Positions 8,878 to 16,000 of a stretch of 64,000 nucleotides of DNA are shown here, one piece after another. The position numbers were made by a program, and so were the translations under genes. Below the pieces are notes generated by a model. It was not told where the DNA came from and made no database searches. It saw only the letters and a program-made list of their open reading frames with translations. Positions within the stretch are counted from its first letter, which is position 1. Each line of letters begins with the position of its first letter. Source of the DNA: Mycobacterium vicinigordonae (GTDB lineage: Bacteria; Actinomycetota; Actinomycetes; Mycobacteriales; Mycobacteriaceae); assembly GCF_013466425.1 (NCBI RefSeq), contig NZ_CP059165.1, positions 1,302,001 through 1,366,000 of the forward strand, given 5' to 3'.

Positions 8878-9195
8878 ATGGCTCCGCACGAGGGTGGCCG
8901 GTGGGACGTCGGAACCAAGGACGACGAGGTGTACCTCGGCCGTATGTCCGAGGACGACGAGCGCTTGTTCGAGGATTTGCTGTCGCCGGACGCGGCGCGC
9001 GAGTTGGCCGGGTTGCTGACCAAGTATGCGGACAGGGCCGACGACTTCGAGCCGTCCGACGAGAAGAAGGACGACCACAGCGACGACAGCGACGAAGACG
9101 GCGACGACGAAGACGACGGCGACGACGACGAAGACGGCGACGAAGACAACTACACGAAGGACAGGGACAAGAAAGAGAAAGACAAATCGGACTAG
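8878..9195 (+). CDS. Small acidic protein with poly-Asp/Glu tail, unknown function
   Basis: This is a predicted 105-residue protein. Residues 1-60 look ordered (WDVGTKDDEVYLGRMSEDDE, LLSPDAARELAGLLTKYADR). The C-terminal 45 residues are almost all Asp, Glu, Lys and Ser, built from GAC/GAA repeats, and end in a lysine-rich KDRDKKEKDKSD. No signal peptide or membrane segment is seen. The ATG at 8878 has AAGG about nine bases upstream. The frame stays open further 5', but that part is antisense to trmL. Such tails can bind basic proteins, nucleic-acid-binding partners or cations; the function here is unknown. Confidence 0.75.
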   Translation: MAPHEGGRWDVGTKDDEVYLGRMSEDDERLFEDLLSPDAARELAGLLTKYADRADDFEPSDEKKDDHSDDSDEDGDDEDDGDDDEDGDEDNYTKDRDKKEKDKSD

Positions 9196-9214
9196 TCCCG
9201 CCAACGCCGGCGCT

Positions 9215-9236
9215 CCCCGGAGGCTTTTAGAACTCT
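9215..9236 (+). repeat. Intergenic repeat copy 1 (CCCCGGAGGCTTTTAGAACT core)
   Basis: A 22-base stretch upstream of the gene at 9297 recurs as a 23-base near-copy at 11235-11257. Both begin CCCCGGAGGCT and end GAACTCT or AACTCT. Each copy lies in the leader region of a rightward gene. The role is unknown. Confidence 0.45.
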
Positions 9237-9296
9237 CCAAGGCCGCTCCCGCAATCTCTCTTCCAAGCAAGTGCGAATGCGAACAGGGGAGCAGAG

Positions 9297-11078
9297 ATGA
9301 CCGTCGAATCAGTGCAGGTGACGAACACCTACCCGCACGCCGACAGCCGCTATGAGAACGTCGAGGCAACCGTGCACTTCGCCGTCGACCCCGAATACCT
9401 GGCCAACGAGGCCATCGCCGACCTGAAGCTCGCTCCGCGCGACGCCGACGGGCTCGTCCGCTTCGACGCCGACCTGCGCCTGACCCGCCCGGTCGACGGC
9501 GGCAACGGCAAGCTGCTGTTCGTGGTCCCCAACCGCGGCGTGCCCACCAACGCGCCCTGGCTCAAGGGCGGCTTCCTGCTGGACCGCGGCTGGACCATCG
9601 CCTCGTGCGGCTGGCAGTGGGACGTGCAGCGCGGGCCGGCGATCCTGGGTCTCACAGCCCCGCAGGTCGGAGCCGACAAGGTCGAGCCCGGCTTCATGCG
9701 GCTGGAGTGGCGTTCGGACTCCGCCCACGCCGAGCACCGGCTCAGCTTCTCGGCTCCCGAAATCGAATCGATCCCCGGCGCCGACGTGCTATTCAACTTC
9801 ACCGACTACCCGACCGTCGACGTCGACGACCCGCAGGCCGTGCTGACTGTGCGCACCGCACCCGACGCCGAGCCCACTACCATCCCCCGGGACACCTGGC
9901 GCTTCACCGACCAGACCCACGTCGCGCTGGACGGCGGCTTCCAACCGTTCCACTGGTATGAGCTGGTGTACCGCACAGCCCTCGCCCCGGTCGCCGGTTG
10001 CGGCTTGCTGGCCATCCGCGATGTCGTCTCGCACCTGCGTGGTGACCGCATCGAGCACACCTTCGCCTACGGCGTCTCGCAGGCCGGCCGGTTGCTGCGC
10101 CAGTTCCTGTCCGACGGCCTCAACGTCGACGAGTCCGGGATGCGGGTCTTCGACGGCGTATTCAGCGACTTCGCCGGCGCCGCCCGCGGCGAGTTCAACC
10201 ACCGCTACGCACAACCGTCGGTCGCAGGCGTCACAGGCTTCGCAACGCGCGGCAAGTACGGCAACGCCGACCTGCTGGCCCGGCAGCGCGAACTCGGCGG
10301 CGTGCCAAAGACGATCTTCACCAACAGCTCCACCGAGTACTGGCAGGGCGACGGCGCGCTGGTCCACGTCGACCCGCACACCGGCCAGGACCTGCCCGAA
10401 GACCCCGACGTGCGTACCTACTTGCTGGCCGGCACCGACCACTTCGGCAGCAGCAAGATCAAGGACGCGCTGCCCGCCGCCAACCCGGTGCATCACCTCG
10501 ATGTCACCCCAGTCACCCGTGCCCTGCTGATCGCGCTGGAGAACTGGGTCGCCGACGGCATCGAGCCGCCCGCTAGCCGGGTTCCCCGGACCAGCGATGG
10601 CACCGCGATCGCCCGCAAAGACGTGCTGTCCACCTTCGCCCACGCGAACACGCCGTCTCCGGCGTGGCTTCCGGTGTCGCGCCGCGTCGACCTCGGACCC
10701 GACGCCGACCGCGGCATCGGCAGCTGGCCCGTCCAGCTCGGGGAGTCGCACGTTGACCTGGTGTCGGCTGTCGACGCCGACGGCAACGAGGTGGCCGGCA
10801 TCCGCCTGCCCGCGGTCGCCGCGCCACTGGCCGCCTACACCGGCTGGAACGCCCGCAGCTACGTCGCCGAGCTGCCAGACGTGATGTACGAGCGCATCGG
10901 CAGCAAGCTGGATTTCGCGCCGGGCCGGCCGTCGGTTGCCGAGCGCTACCCGACCCGCGACCACTATGCCGCCGCGGTCCGCGAGGCCGCCGAAGCGCTG
11001 GTCGTGGAGCGGTTGTTGCTGGCCGGCGAACTCGAGTCGGTGGTGAAGAAGGCCGTCGCCGAGTACCCGGTCGGCTAA
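9297..11078 (+). CDS. Large alpha/beta-hydrolase-domain protein (Abhydrolase_10-like)
   Basis: This 593-residue protein has no clear signal peptide. It resembles the uncharacterised 'alpha/beta hydrolase domain' family of actinobacteria and proteobacteria. The nucleophile-elbow candidate is GVSQAGR near residue 262, followed by a conserved-looking KTIFTNSSTEYWQGDGALVHVDP segment. ATG 9297 is preceded by GGGGAG about six bases upstream. It has no obvious operon partner; the acidic gene ends about 100 bases upstream. From memory it is not at this locus in M. tuberculosis. An esterase or peptidase role is possible, with substrate unknown. Confidence 0.8.
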   Translation: MTVESVQVTNTYPHADSRYENVEATVHFAVDPEYLANEAIADLKLAPRDADGLVRFDADLRLTRPVDGGNGKLLFVVPNRGVPTNAPWLKGGFLLDRGWTIASCGWQWDVQRGPAILGLTAPQVGADKVEPGFMRLEWRSDSAHAEHRLSFSAPEIESIPGADVLFNFTDYPTVDVDDPQAVLTVRTAPDAEPTTIPRDTWRFTDQTHVALDGGFQPFHWYELVYRTALAPVAGCGLLAIRDVVSHLRGDRIEHTFAYGVSQAGRLLRQFLSDGLNVDESGMRVFDGVFSDFAGAARGEFNHRYAQPSVAGVTGFATRGKYGNADLLARQRELGGVPKTIFTNSSTEYWQGDGALVHVDPHTGQDLPEDPDVRTYLLAGTDHFGSSKIKDALPAANPVHHLDVTPVTRALLIALENWVADGIEPPASRVPRTSDGTAIARKDVLSTFAHANTPSPAWLPVSRRVDLGPDADRGIGSWPVQLGESHVDLVSAVDADGNEVAGIRLPAVAAPLAAYTGWNARSYVAELPDVMYERIGSKLDFAPGRPSVAERYPTRDHYAAAVREAAEALVVERLLLAGELESVVKKAVAEYPVG

Positions 11079-11322
11079 GCGCGGGCCAGCAGTCACCCTC
11101 GGCCCGGGTTGGTCGCATAACAGGCGGGTGAATTGCACGAACGAAACCGAATTGTGGGCAAAATTGTGGCTCGGAAACCGTTACATGTTCAGCTTTCGCG
11201 GCAGGAGCTGACCAGCGCTAACCAGAGGAGGGAGCCCCGGAGGCTCTTGCGAACTCTATCTACTCAGTAACAATTGAGGAGACCTCGGCTTCTCCCGCGA
11301 GGTGACTGTCATACTCGTCGGA
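11079..11322. other. Intergenic region between hydrolase and conservon operon
   Basis: This 244-base stretch has no credible coding region on either strand. It holds the second copy of the CCCCGGAGGCT repeat (11235-11257) and a small GAGCC-CCGGA-GGCTC hairpin around 11232-11246 that could help stop transcription from the upstream hydrolase. Confidence 0.5.
11235..11257 (+). repeat. Intergenic repeat copy 2
   Basis: This is a near-copy of the element at 9215-9236, differing by two substitutions and one inserted base. It partly overlaps a GAGCC/GGCTC hairpin, which copy 1 lacks. Confidence 0.45.
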
Positions 11323-11351
11323 TTGCCAGGCATTACGTTCGCGGCTATCTG
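11323..11351 (+). promoter_or_regulatory. Candidate SigA-type promoter of the conservon operon
   Basis: TTGCCA at 11323-11328 and TATCTG at 11346-11351 are separated by 17 bases. A start near 11358 would give a 20-base leader with AGGA at 11369-11372 ahead of the leader ORF ATG at 11379. This is assigned by pattern only. Confidence 0.4.
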
Positions 11352-11378
11352 CCGGCGAATAGAGCAGCAGGAAGTTCC

Positions 11379-11438
11379 ATGAGCCTCTCGTTCCATGCGA
11401 CGCCACGGGAAGGTGCGGCCCCGGCCGCAACGACGTGA
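11379..11438 (+). CDS. Candidate 19-residue leader peptide
   Basis: ATG 11379 opens a 19-codon ORF ([19 protein letters not shown]). AGGA lies six bases upstream. Its TGA stop overlaps the GTG start of the sensor gene by four bases (GTGA). The sensor gene's own GTG has no Shine-Dalgarno, so coupled translation through this ORF is a reasonable reading. There is no homology evidence. Confidence 0.4.
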   Translation: MSLSFHATPREGAAPAATT

Positions 11439-14101
11439 CCATGTTCTCCCGCCCGGCCAACCCGGCCGCGGCGGTTCCGCCCGAGTTTGCACCAGCCGCC
11501 GCCGCCCCGAAGGCAAAGCGGCCGCCGTCCTGGTCCTTGGGCAACTGGCCGGTCCGATGGAAAGTTTTCGCCATCGCCCTGGTTCCGCTGGTGTTGGCGA
11601 CGGTCTTCGGGGCGCTGCGTATTCACGGAGAACTGGCCAATTCCAGCACCCTGCGACTAGCCGCCGCACGTGCCAGTGTGATCCCGGCAATCAGCAAGTA
11701 CATGTCGGCGCTGGATGTGGCGCTGCTGGCCACCTCCACCGGACGCGACGTGGACGGCGCGAAGGCGAACTTCGCCGCCCGCAAGTACGAGCTGCAGACC
11801 CGGCTGGCTGACACCGACGTGATCTCCGACGTCCGGTCGGGCGGGAACACCCTGCTCAACGGCGGGCAGGCACTGCTGGACAAAGCGCTGGACAACGGGC
11901 TGGGCTTGCGTGACCGGATCACCAGCTACGCGCCGCTGCTGCTGACCGCCGAAGACGCGATCGACGCCTCGGTGCGGGTGGACAGCGAGCAGATCCGCTC
12001 CCAGGTGCAGGGCTTGAGTCGGGCCGTGGGCGCGCGCGGTCAGATGACGCTGCAGCAGATCCTGGTGAGCCGTGGCGCCGACCTGCCCGAGCCGCAACTG
12101 CGAACGTCGATGATCACGCTGGCCGGCACCGAACCCTCGACGCTGTTCGGCATGAGCGCAGTCCTCGGCGTCGGCTCACCGGACGCCAAGAACCTGCAGC
12201 AGCAGATGGTCACCCGAATGGCGATCATGTCCGATCCGGACAGCGTGCTCGTCGACAACCCCGATCTGCTGCGCTCGATCCGGACCACCAAGGACATCGC
12301 CGAGCAGATCATCGACAACACCACCACCCAGGTGACCAAGTCGGTGCAGGCGCAGGCCAACGACCGGCGCTCGGCCGCCGTTCGCGACACCGTGCTGGTG
12401 TTGGCCGCCATCGCGGTCGCGCTGCTGATCGTGTTGCTGACGGCGCGCGCACTGGTCAAGCCGCTGCAGATGCTGCGCGACGGCGCGCTGAAGGTGGCCC
12501 ACACCGACCTGGAGGGGGAGATCGACCGAGTGCGTGCCGGGGCGGAACCGATCCCCGAGCCGCTGGCCGTCTACACCACCGAGGAGATCGGGCAGGTCGC
12601 CCACGCCGTCGACGAACTGCATACCCAGGCGTTGCTGCTGGCCGGCGACGAGGCACGGCTGCGGCTGCTGGTCAACGACATGTTTGAGACGATGTCGCGG
12701 CGCAGCCGGTCCCTGGTCGACCAGCAGCTGACTCTCATCGACCGGCTGGAACGCGACGAAGAGGACCCCGAGCGGCTCGACAACCTGTTCCGGCTCGACC
12801 ACCTTGCCGCGCGGTTGCGTCGCAACAGTGCCAACCTGCTGGTGCTGGCCGACGCGCAGATCGGCCGCGACCAGCGCGATCCGGTGCCGCTGGCGACCGT
12901 GATCAACGCCGCCGTATCCGAGGTCGAAGACTACCGCCGGGTGGAAACCGGCGCGATCCCCGACTGCACCGTGATCGGCAGCGCCGCCGGCGGCGTCATC
13001 CATCTGCTCGCCGAGCTGATCGACAACGCACTGCGTTACTCACCGCCCAATACCCGGGTGAAGGTCTCGGCGGTGCGGGGCAGTGAGGGCGGAGTGCTGC
13101 TGCGTATCGCCGATGCCGGGCTGGGCATGACCGACTCCGATCGGCGCATGGCCAACATGCGGTTGCAACCCGGTGGTGCCCCCGACCCGACCCCGGAAAA
13201 TGCCCGGCACATGGGCCTATTCGTGGTCGGCCGGCTGGCCGCCCGGCACGGCTTACGGGTGGGACTGCGCGGACCGTCGGCCGGTGAGGCGGGCACCGGC
13301 ACCACGGCCGAGGTGTATCTGCCGTTAGCGGCACTGGTCGAGGGCCAGCAGCAGCGGGAAGCGCCGCTCCCGCAGCGACAGTTTTTCAAGGTCACCCCGC
13401 CGGCGGCGCCCCCCGGCCCGGCCGGACTGGCGGCCGCGCCGGTCCAGAGCAGCGGGTTGTCCGTCACGTCGTTGCCGCGCCGCAGCCCGGGCTCCAGCGG
13501 CATCACCGCCCAACCCGTCGAGCCCGTCGAGCCCGAGGCGGAACAGCGCAAACAGAAGCGCCCACTGCCAACACCCTGGTGGGAGAAGGGATCTCAGCCG
13601 CAGACAGCGCAGGCGCCACCACAGCAACCCGCCAAGACCGCGTCGGACACGTCGGCCTACTTCGCCCGGCGCCAGCCGCCGCAGGCTCCGAAGCCGCCGC
13701 CGGCTCCCAAACCCGCCGAACCGCCGGACCTCAAACCGTCCCAACCCGACGACGATGACGTCATCTACCAGCGGATGCTGTCGGAGATCATGGGCGACCC
13801 GCACGACCTGGTGCAAAGTCCAGACCTGGATTGGCAGACCGTTTGGGACCGCGGCTGGACAGCGGCCGCCGAAGCCGAGGAGCAGCCGGTGGAGGCCCGC
13901 ACCGAACACGGACTGCCGATGCGCACACCCGGAGCGCGGCTGGTGCCGGGCGCAGCCGATGCCGCCGAGAAAGCGGCGAACGGCGGATTCCATCCCGACC
14001 CCGACGCGGTCCGGACCTCGATCGGCAGCCATTTCCAGGGTGTGCGTTCCGGGCGATCGCATGCCCGCCACCGCAGCGATCAGGGGGCTGATCAGCAGTG
14101 A
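11435..14101 (+). CDS. Conservon sensor: membrane histidine-kinase-like ATPase (CvnA-type, Rv3365c-like)
   Basis: This 888-residue membrane protein opens the conservon. One membrane segment lies near residues 42-62 ([18 protein letters not shown]). An extracytoplasmic nitrate/nitrite-sensor-like region follows. A second segment ([19 protein letters not shown]) leads to a HAMP-like linker. The cytoplasmic part has an H-box-like helix without a clear phospho-His and a GHKL ATPase with N box [11 protein letters not shown] and G box ADAGLGM. The C-terminal 280 residues are Pro/Ala rich. Start GTG 11435 overlaps the leader stop; ATG 11441 is an alternative. The next gene overlaps its stop by four bases. 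The stimulus is unknown. Confidence 0.88.
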   Translation: MTMFSRPANPAAAVPPEFAPAAAAPKAKRPPSWSLGNWPVRWKVFAIALVPLVLATVFGALRIHGELANSSTLRLAAARASVIPAISKYMSALDVALLATSTGRDVDGAKANFAARKYELQTRLADTDVISDVRSGGNTLLNGGQALLDKALDNGLGLRDRITSYAPLLLTAEDAIDASVRVDSEQIRSQVQGLSRAVGARGQMTLQQILVSRGADLPEPQLRTSMITLAGTEPSTLFGMSAVLGVGSPDAKNLQQQMVTRMAIMSDPDSVLVDNPDLLRSIRTTKDIAEQIIDNTTTQVTKSVQAQANDRRSAAVRDTVLVLAAIAVALLIVLLTARALVKPLQMLRDGALKVAHTDLEGEIDRVRAGAEPIPEPLAVYTTEEIGQVAHAVDELHTQALLLAGDEARLRLLVNDMFETMSRRSRSLVDQQLTLIDRLERDEEDPERLDNLFRLDHLAARLRRNSANLLVLADAQIGRDQRDPVPLATVINAAVSEVEDYRRVETGAIPDCTVIGSAAGGVIHLLAELIDNALRYSPPNTRVKVSAVRGSEGGVLLRIADAGLGMTDSDRRMANMRLQPGGAPDPTPENARHMGLFVVGRLAARHGLRVGLRGPSAGEAGTGTTAEVYLPLAALVEGQQQREAPLPQRQFFKVTPPAAPPGPAGLAAAPVQSSGLSVTSLPRRSPGSSGITAQPVEPVEPEAEQRKQKRPLPTPWWEKGSQPQTAQAPPQQPAKTASDTSAYFARRQPPQAPKPPPAPKPAEPPDLKPSQPDDDDVIYQRMLSEIMGDPHDLVQSPDLDWQTVWDRGWTAAAEAEEQPVEARTEHGLPMRTPGARLVPGAADAAEKAANGGFHPDPDAVRTSIGSHFQGVRSGRSHARHRSDQGADQQ

Positions 14102-14529
14102 CCGTCCAATCCTCGTACAGTCCGCTGGACTGGCTGGTGTCCAAATTCGTGCGCGAGGTCCCCGGCGTGGCGCATGCGCTGCTGGTGTCGGTCGACGGCC
14201 TGCCCGTCGCCGCCAGCGAGCACCTGCCGCGCGAGCGGGCAGACCAGCTGGCCGCGGTGGCCTCTGGCCTGGCCAGCCTGGCCACCGGCGCTGCGCAGCT
14301 GTTCGAGGGTGGACAGGTGTTGCAGTCGGTGGTCGAGATGCAGAACGGTTTTCTGCTGCTGATGCGCGTCGGTGACGGCTCACACCTGGCCACGCTGGCG
14401 ATGCCGTCATGCGACATCGGCCAGATCGGCTACGAGATGGCCATTCTTGTCGAACAGGTGGGCAACGTCGTGCAGTCGTCCCGCCGCGGCGAACCCGAGT
14501 CACGATGGACCGACGCGACCCGGGGCTGA
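14098..14529 (+). CDS. Roadblock/LC7-domain protein (CvnB-type, Rv3364c-like)
   Basis: This 143-residue roadblock-fold protein begins at a GTG overlapping the sensor stop (GTGA). The domain runs from [21 protein letters not shown] to about residue 125. Roadblock proteins bind and regulate small GTPases, and in conservons CvnB bridges the sensor and the GTPase. From memory, M. tuberculosis Rv3364c has been reported to inhibit host cathepsin G, a role that cannot be judged here. High similarity, size and position support the call. Confidence 0.93.
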   Translation: MTVQSSYSPLDWLVSKFVREVPGVAHALLVSVDGLPVAASEHLPRERADQLAAVASGLASLATGAAQLFEGGQVLQSVVEMQNGFLLLMRVGDGSHLATLAMPSCDIGQIGYEMAILVEQVGNVVQSSRRGEPESRWTDATRG

Positions 14530-14873
14530 CGACCCCGAACCTGGTGCGCCCGTACACTTTGACGGCCGGGCGCACCGGCACCGACGTCGACCTTCCGTTG
14601 GAGGCGCCGGTGCAGGCGCTGCGGGTTAGGCAGGCCCAGCAGTGGTCGGCCGGGGACATGCGGGGCAGGATCATCGGGCTGTGTGAAAACAGCCCGTCGG
14701 TCGCGGAAATATCAGCTCGACTGGAATTGCCGGTCGGTGTTGCGCGCGTCCTGATCGGTGATCTGGTCACGGCCGGTTACCTTCGGGTGCACAGGACCTT
14801 GACCGACCGTTCGACCCGCGACGAGCGGTACGAACTCATAGGAAGGACCCTGCGTGGTCTCAGGGCACTCTGA
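14505..14873 (+). CDS. DUF742 protein (CvnC-type, Rv3363c-like)
   Basis: This 122-residue protein is the third conservon component. It has the family features [14 protein letters not shown] at the N-terminus and a winged-helix-like C-terminal part ([24 protein letters not shown]). ATG 14505 overlaps the roadblock gene by 25 bases and gives [15 protein letters not shown] longer in-frame reading from 14409 would lie inside the previous gene and is not supported. DUF742 proteins probably act as adaptors within the signalling complex. Confidence 0.92.
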   Translation: MDRRDPGLTTPNLVRPYTLTAGRTGTDVDLPLEAPVQALRVRQAQQWSAGDMRGRIIGLCENSPSVAEISARLELPVGVARVLIGDLVTAGYLRVHRTLTDRSTRDERYELIGRTLRGLRAL

Positions 14874-15438
14874 AGTGCGCTCCGACGGGCACGACACCGC
14901 GTCGACGAAGATCGTCATCGCGGGCGGGTTCGGCGTCGGGAAGACCACGTTCGTGGGCGCGGTGTCGGAGATCATGCCGCTGCGCACCGAGGCGATGGTC
15001 ACCGACGCCTCCGCCGGTGTCGACATGATCGAAGCCACGCCCGACAAGCGGACCACCACCGTCGCGATGGATTTCGGTCGCATCACCCTGGCCGATGACC
15101 TAGTGCTCTACCTGTTCGGCACGCCGGGTCAGCGCAGGTTCTGGTTCATGTGGGACGACCTGGTGCGCGGTGCGATCGGCGCGATTGTGCTCGTCGATCT
15201 GCGGCGGTTGCAGGACAGCTTCGCCGCTGTGGACTTCTTCGAGCACCGCCAGCTGCCGTTCCTGGTCGCGGTCAACGAATTCGAGGGCGCGCCAAGGTAT
15301 CCCGTCGACGAGGTGCGTAAGGCGCTGAGGCTGCCCGACTACATTCCGGTGATCAGCGTCGATGCCCGCGACCGCCGCTCGGCCACCGACGCGCTGATTG
15401 CGGTGAGTGAGTACGCGCTGGCCGGCCTGAGTAGCTGA
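14854..15438 (+). CDS. Small Ras-like GTPase of conservon (CvnD/MfpB-type, Rv3362c-like)
   Basis: This 194-residue GTP-binding protein has a P-loop GGFGVGKTT near residue 24 and a DxxG-type FGTPGQ switch. NEFE takes the place of the NKxD base-recognition motif. The GTG start at 14854 has AGGAAGGA about seven bases upstream and overlaps the previous gene by 20 bases. The gene ends one base before mfpA. In M. smegmatis the corresponding GTPase (MfpB) has been reported to modulate MfpA, so this is the natural regulatory partner of the next gene. Confidence 0.93.
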   Translation: MVSGHSEVRSDGHDTASTKIVIAGGFGVGKTTFVGAVSEIMPLRTEAMVTDASAGVDMIEATPDKRTTTVAMDFGRITLADDLVLYLFGTPGQRRFWFMWDDLVRGAIGAIVLVDLRRLQDSFAAVDFFEHRQLPFLVAVNEFEGAPRYPVDEVRKALRLPDYIPVISVDARDRRSATDALIAVSEYALAGLSS

Positions 15439-15439
15439 G

Positions 15440-15991
15440 TTGCCGGAATGGGCTGACCGGGAATTCACCGGCGAGGACTTCCGCGACTGCGATCTGAGCC
15501 GGCTGCAGACCGAACGCGTGGTGTTCACCGAGTGCGATTTCAGCGGTGTCGACATGGCCGAATCGCAGCACCGCGGATCGGCGTTCCGCAACTGCAGCTT
15601 TACCCGAACCACGTTGTGGCACAGCATGTTTGCTTCATGCAGCATGCTAGGCTCGGTGTTCTCGCAATGTCGGCTGCGCCCAGTGGTCTTCGACGAGGTG
15701 GACTTCACGCTGGCCGTGCTCGGCGGCAACGACCTGCGCGGGGTGGACCTCAGCGGGTGCCGGCTGCGGGAGGCCGGCCTGGTGGAGACCGACCTGCGCA
15801 AGGCGGTGTTGCGGGGCGCGGATCTGCGCGGCGCCCGGACGGTCGGCACCCGGCTGGACGAGGCCGATCTGCGCGGGGCCAATGCCGACCCGTCGCTGTG
15901 GACGACGGCGTCGCTGAGTGGAGCGCGGGTCGACATACCGCAGGCGATGGCGTTCGCGCTGGCGCACGGGTTGCGGTTAGACACCGGCTAG
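15440..15991 (+). CDS. mfpA: Pentapeptide-repeat DNA gyrase-binding protein MfpA
   Basis: This 183-residue protein is an end-to-end match in length and pattern to Rv3361c. It is a right-handed quadrilateral beta-helix built of A(D/N)LxX repeats, for example FRNCSFTRTTLWHSMF, NDLRGVDLSGCRL and ADLRGARTVGTRLDEADLRG. MfpA mimics B-form DNA, binds gyrase and lowers fluoroquinolone susceptibility when overexpressed. The start is TTG 15440, one base after the GTPase stop, which implies translational coupling. The convergent FHA-ABC gene ends nine bases downstream. Confidence 0.96.
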   Translation: MPEWADREFTGEDFRDCDLSRLQTERVVFTECDFSGVDMAESQHRGSAFRNCSFTRTTLWHSMFASCSMLGSVFSQCRLRPVVFDEVDFTLAVLGGNDLRGVDLSGCRLREAGLVETDLRKAVLRGADLRGARTVGTRLDEADLRGANADPSLWTTASLSGARVDIPQAMAFALAHGLRLDTG

Positions 15992-16000
15992 CGACGCGCC

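Noticed and set aside
8775..9149. N-terminal extension of trmL with poly-Ser sequence
   Set aside because: The Ser-rich stretch is the antisense of the GAC/GAA repeats of the acidic protein gene. The family N-terminus begins at 8774.
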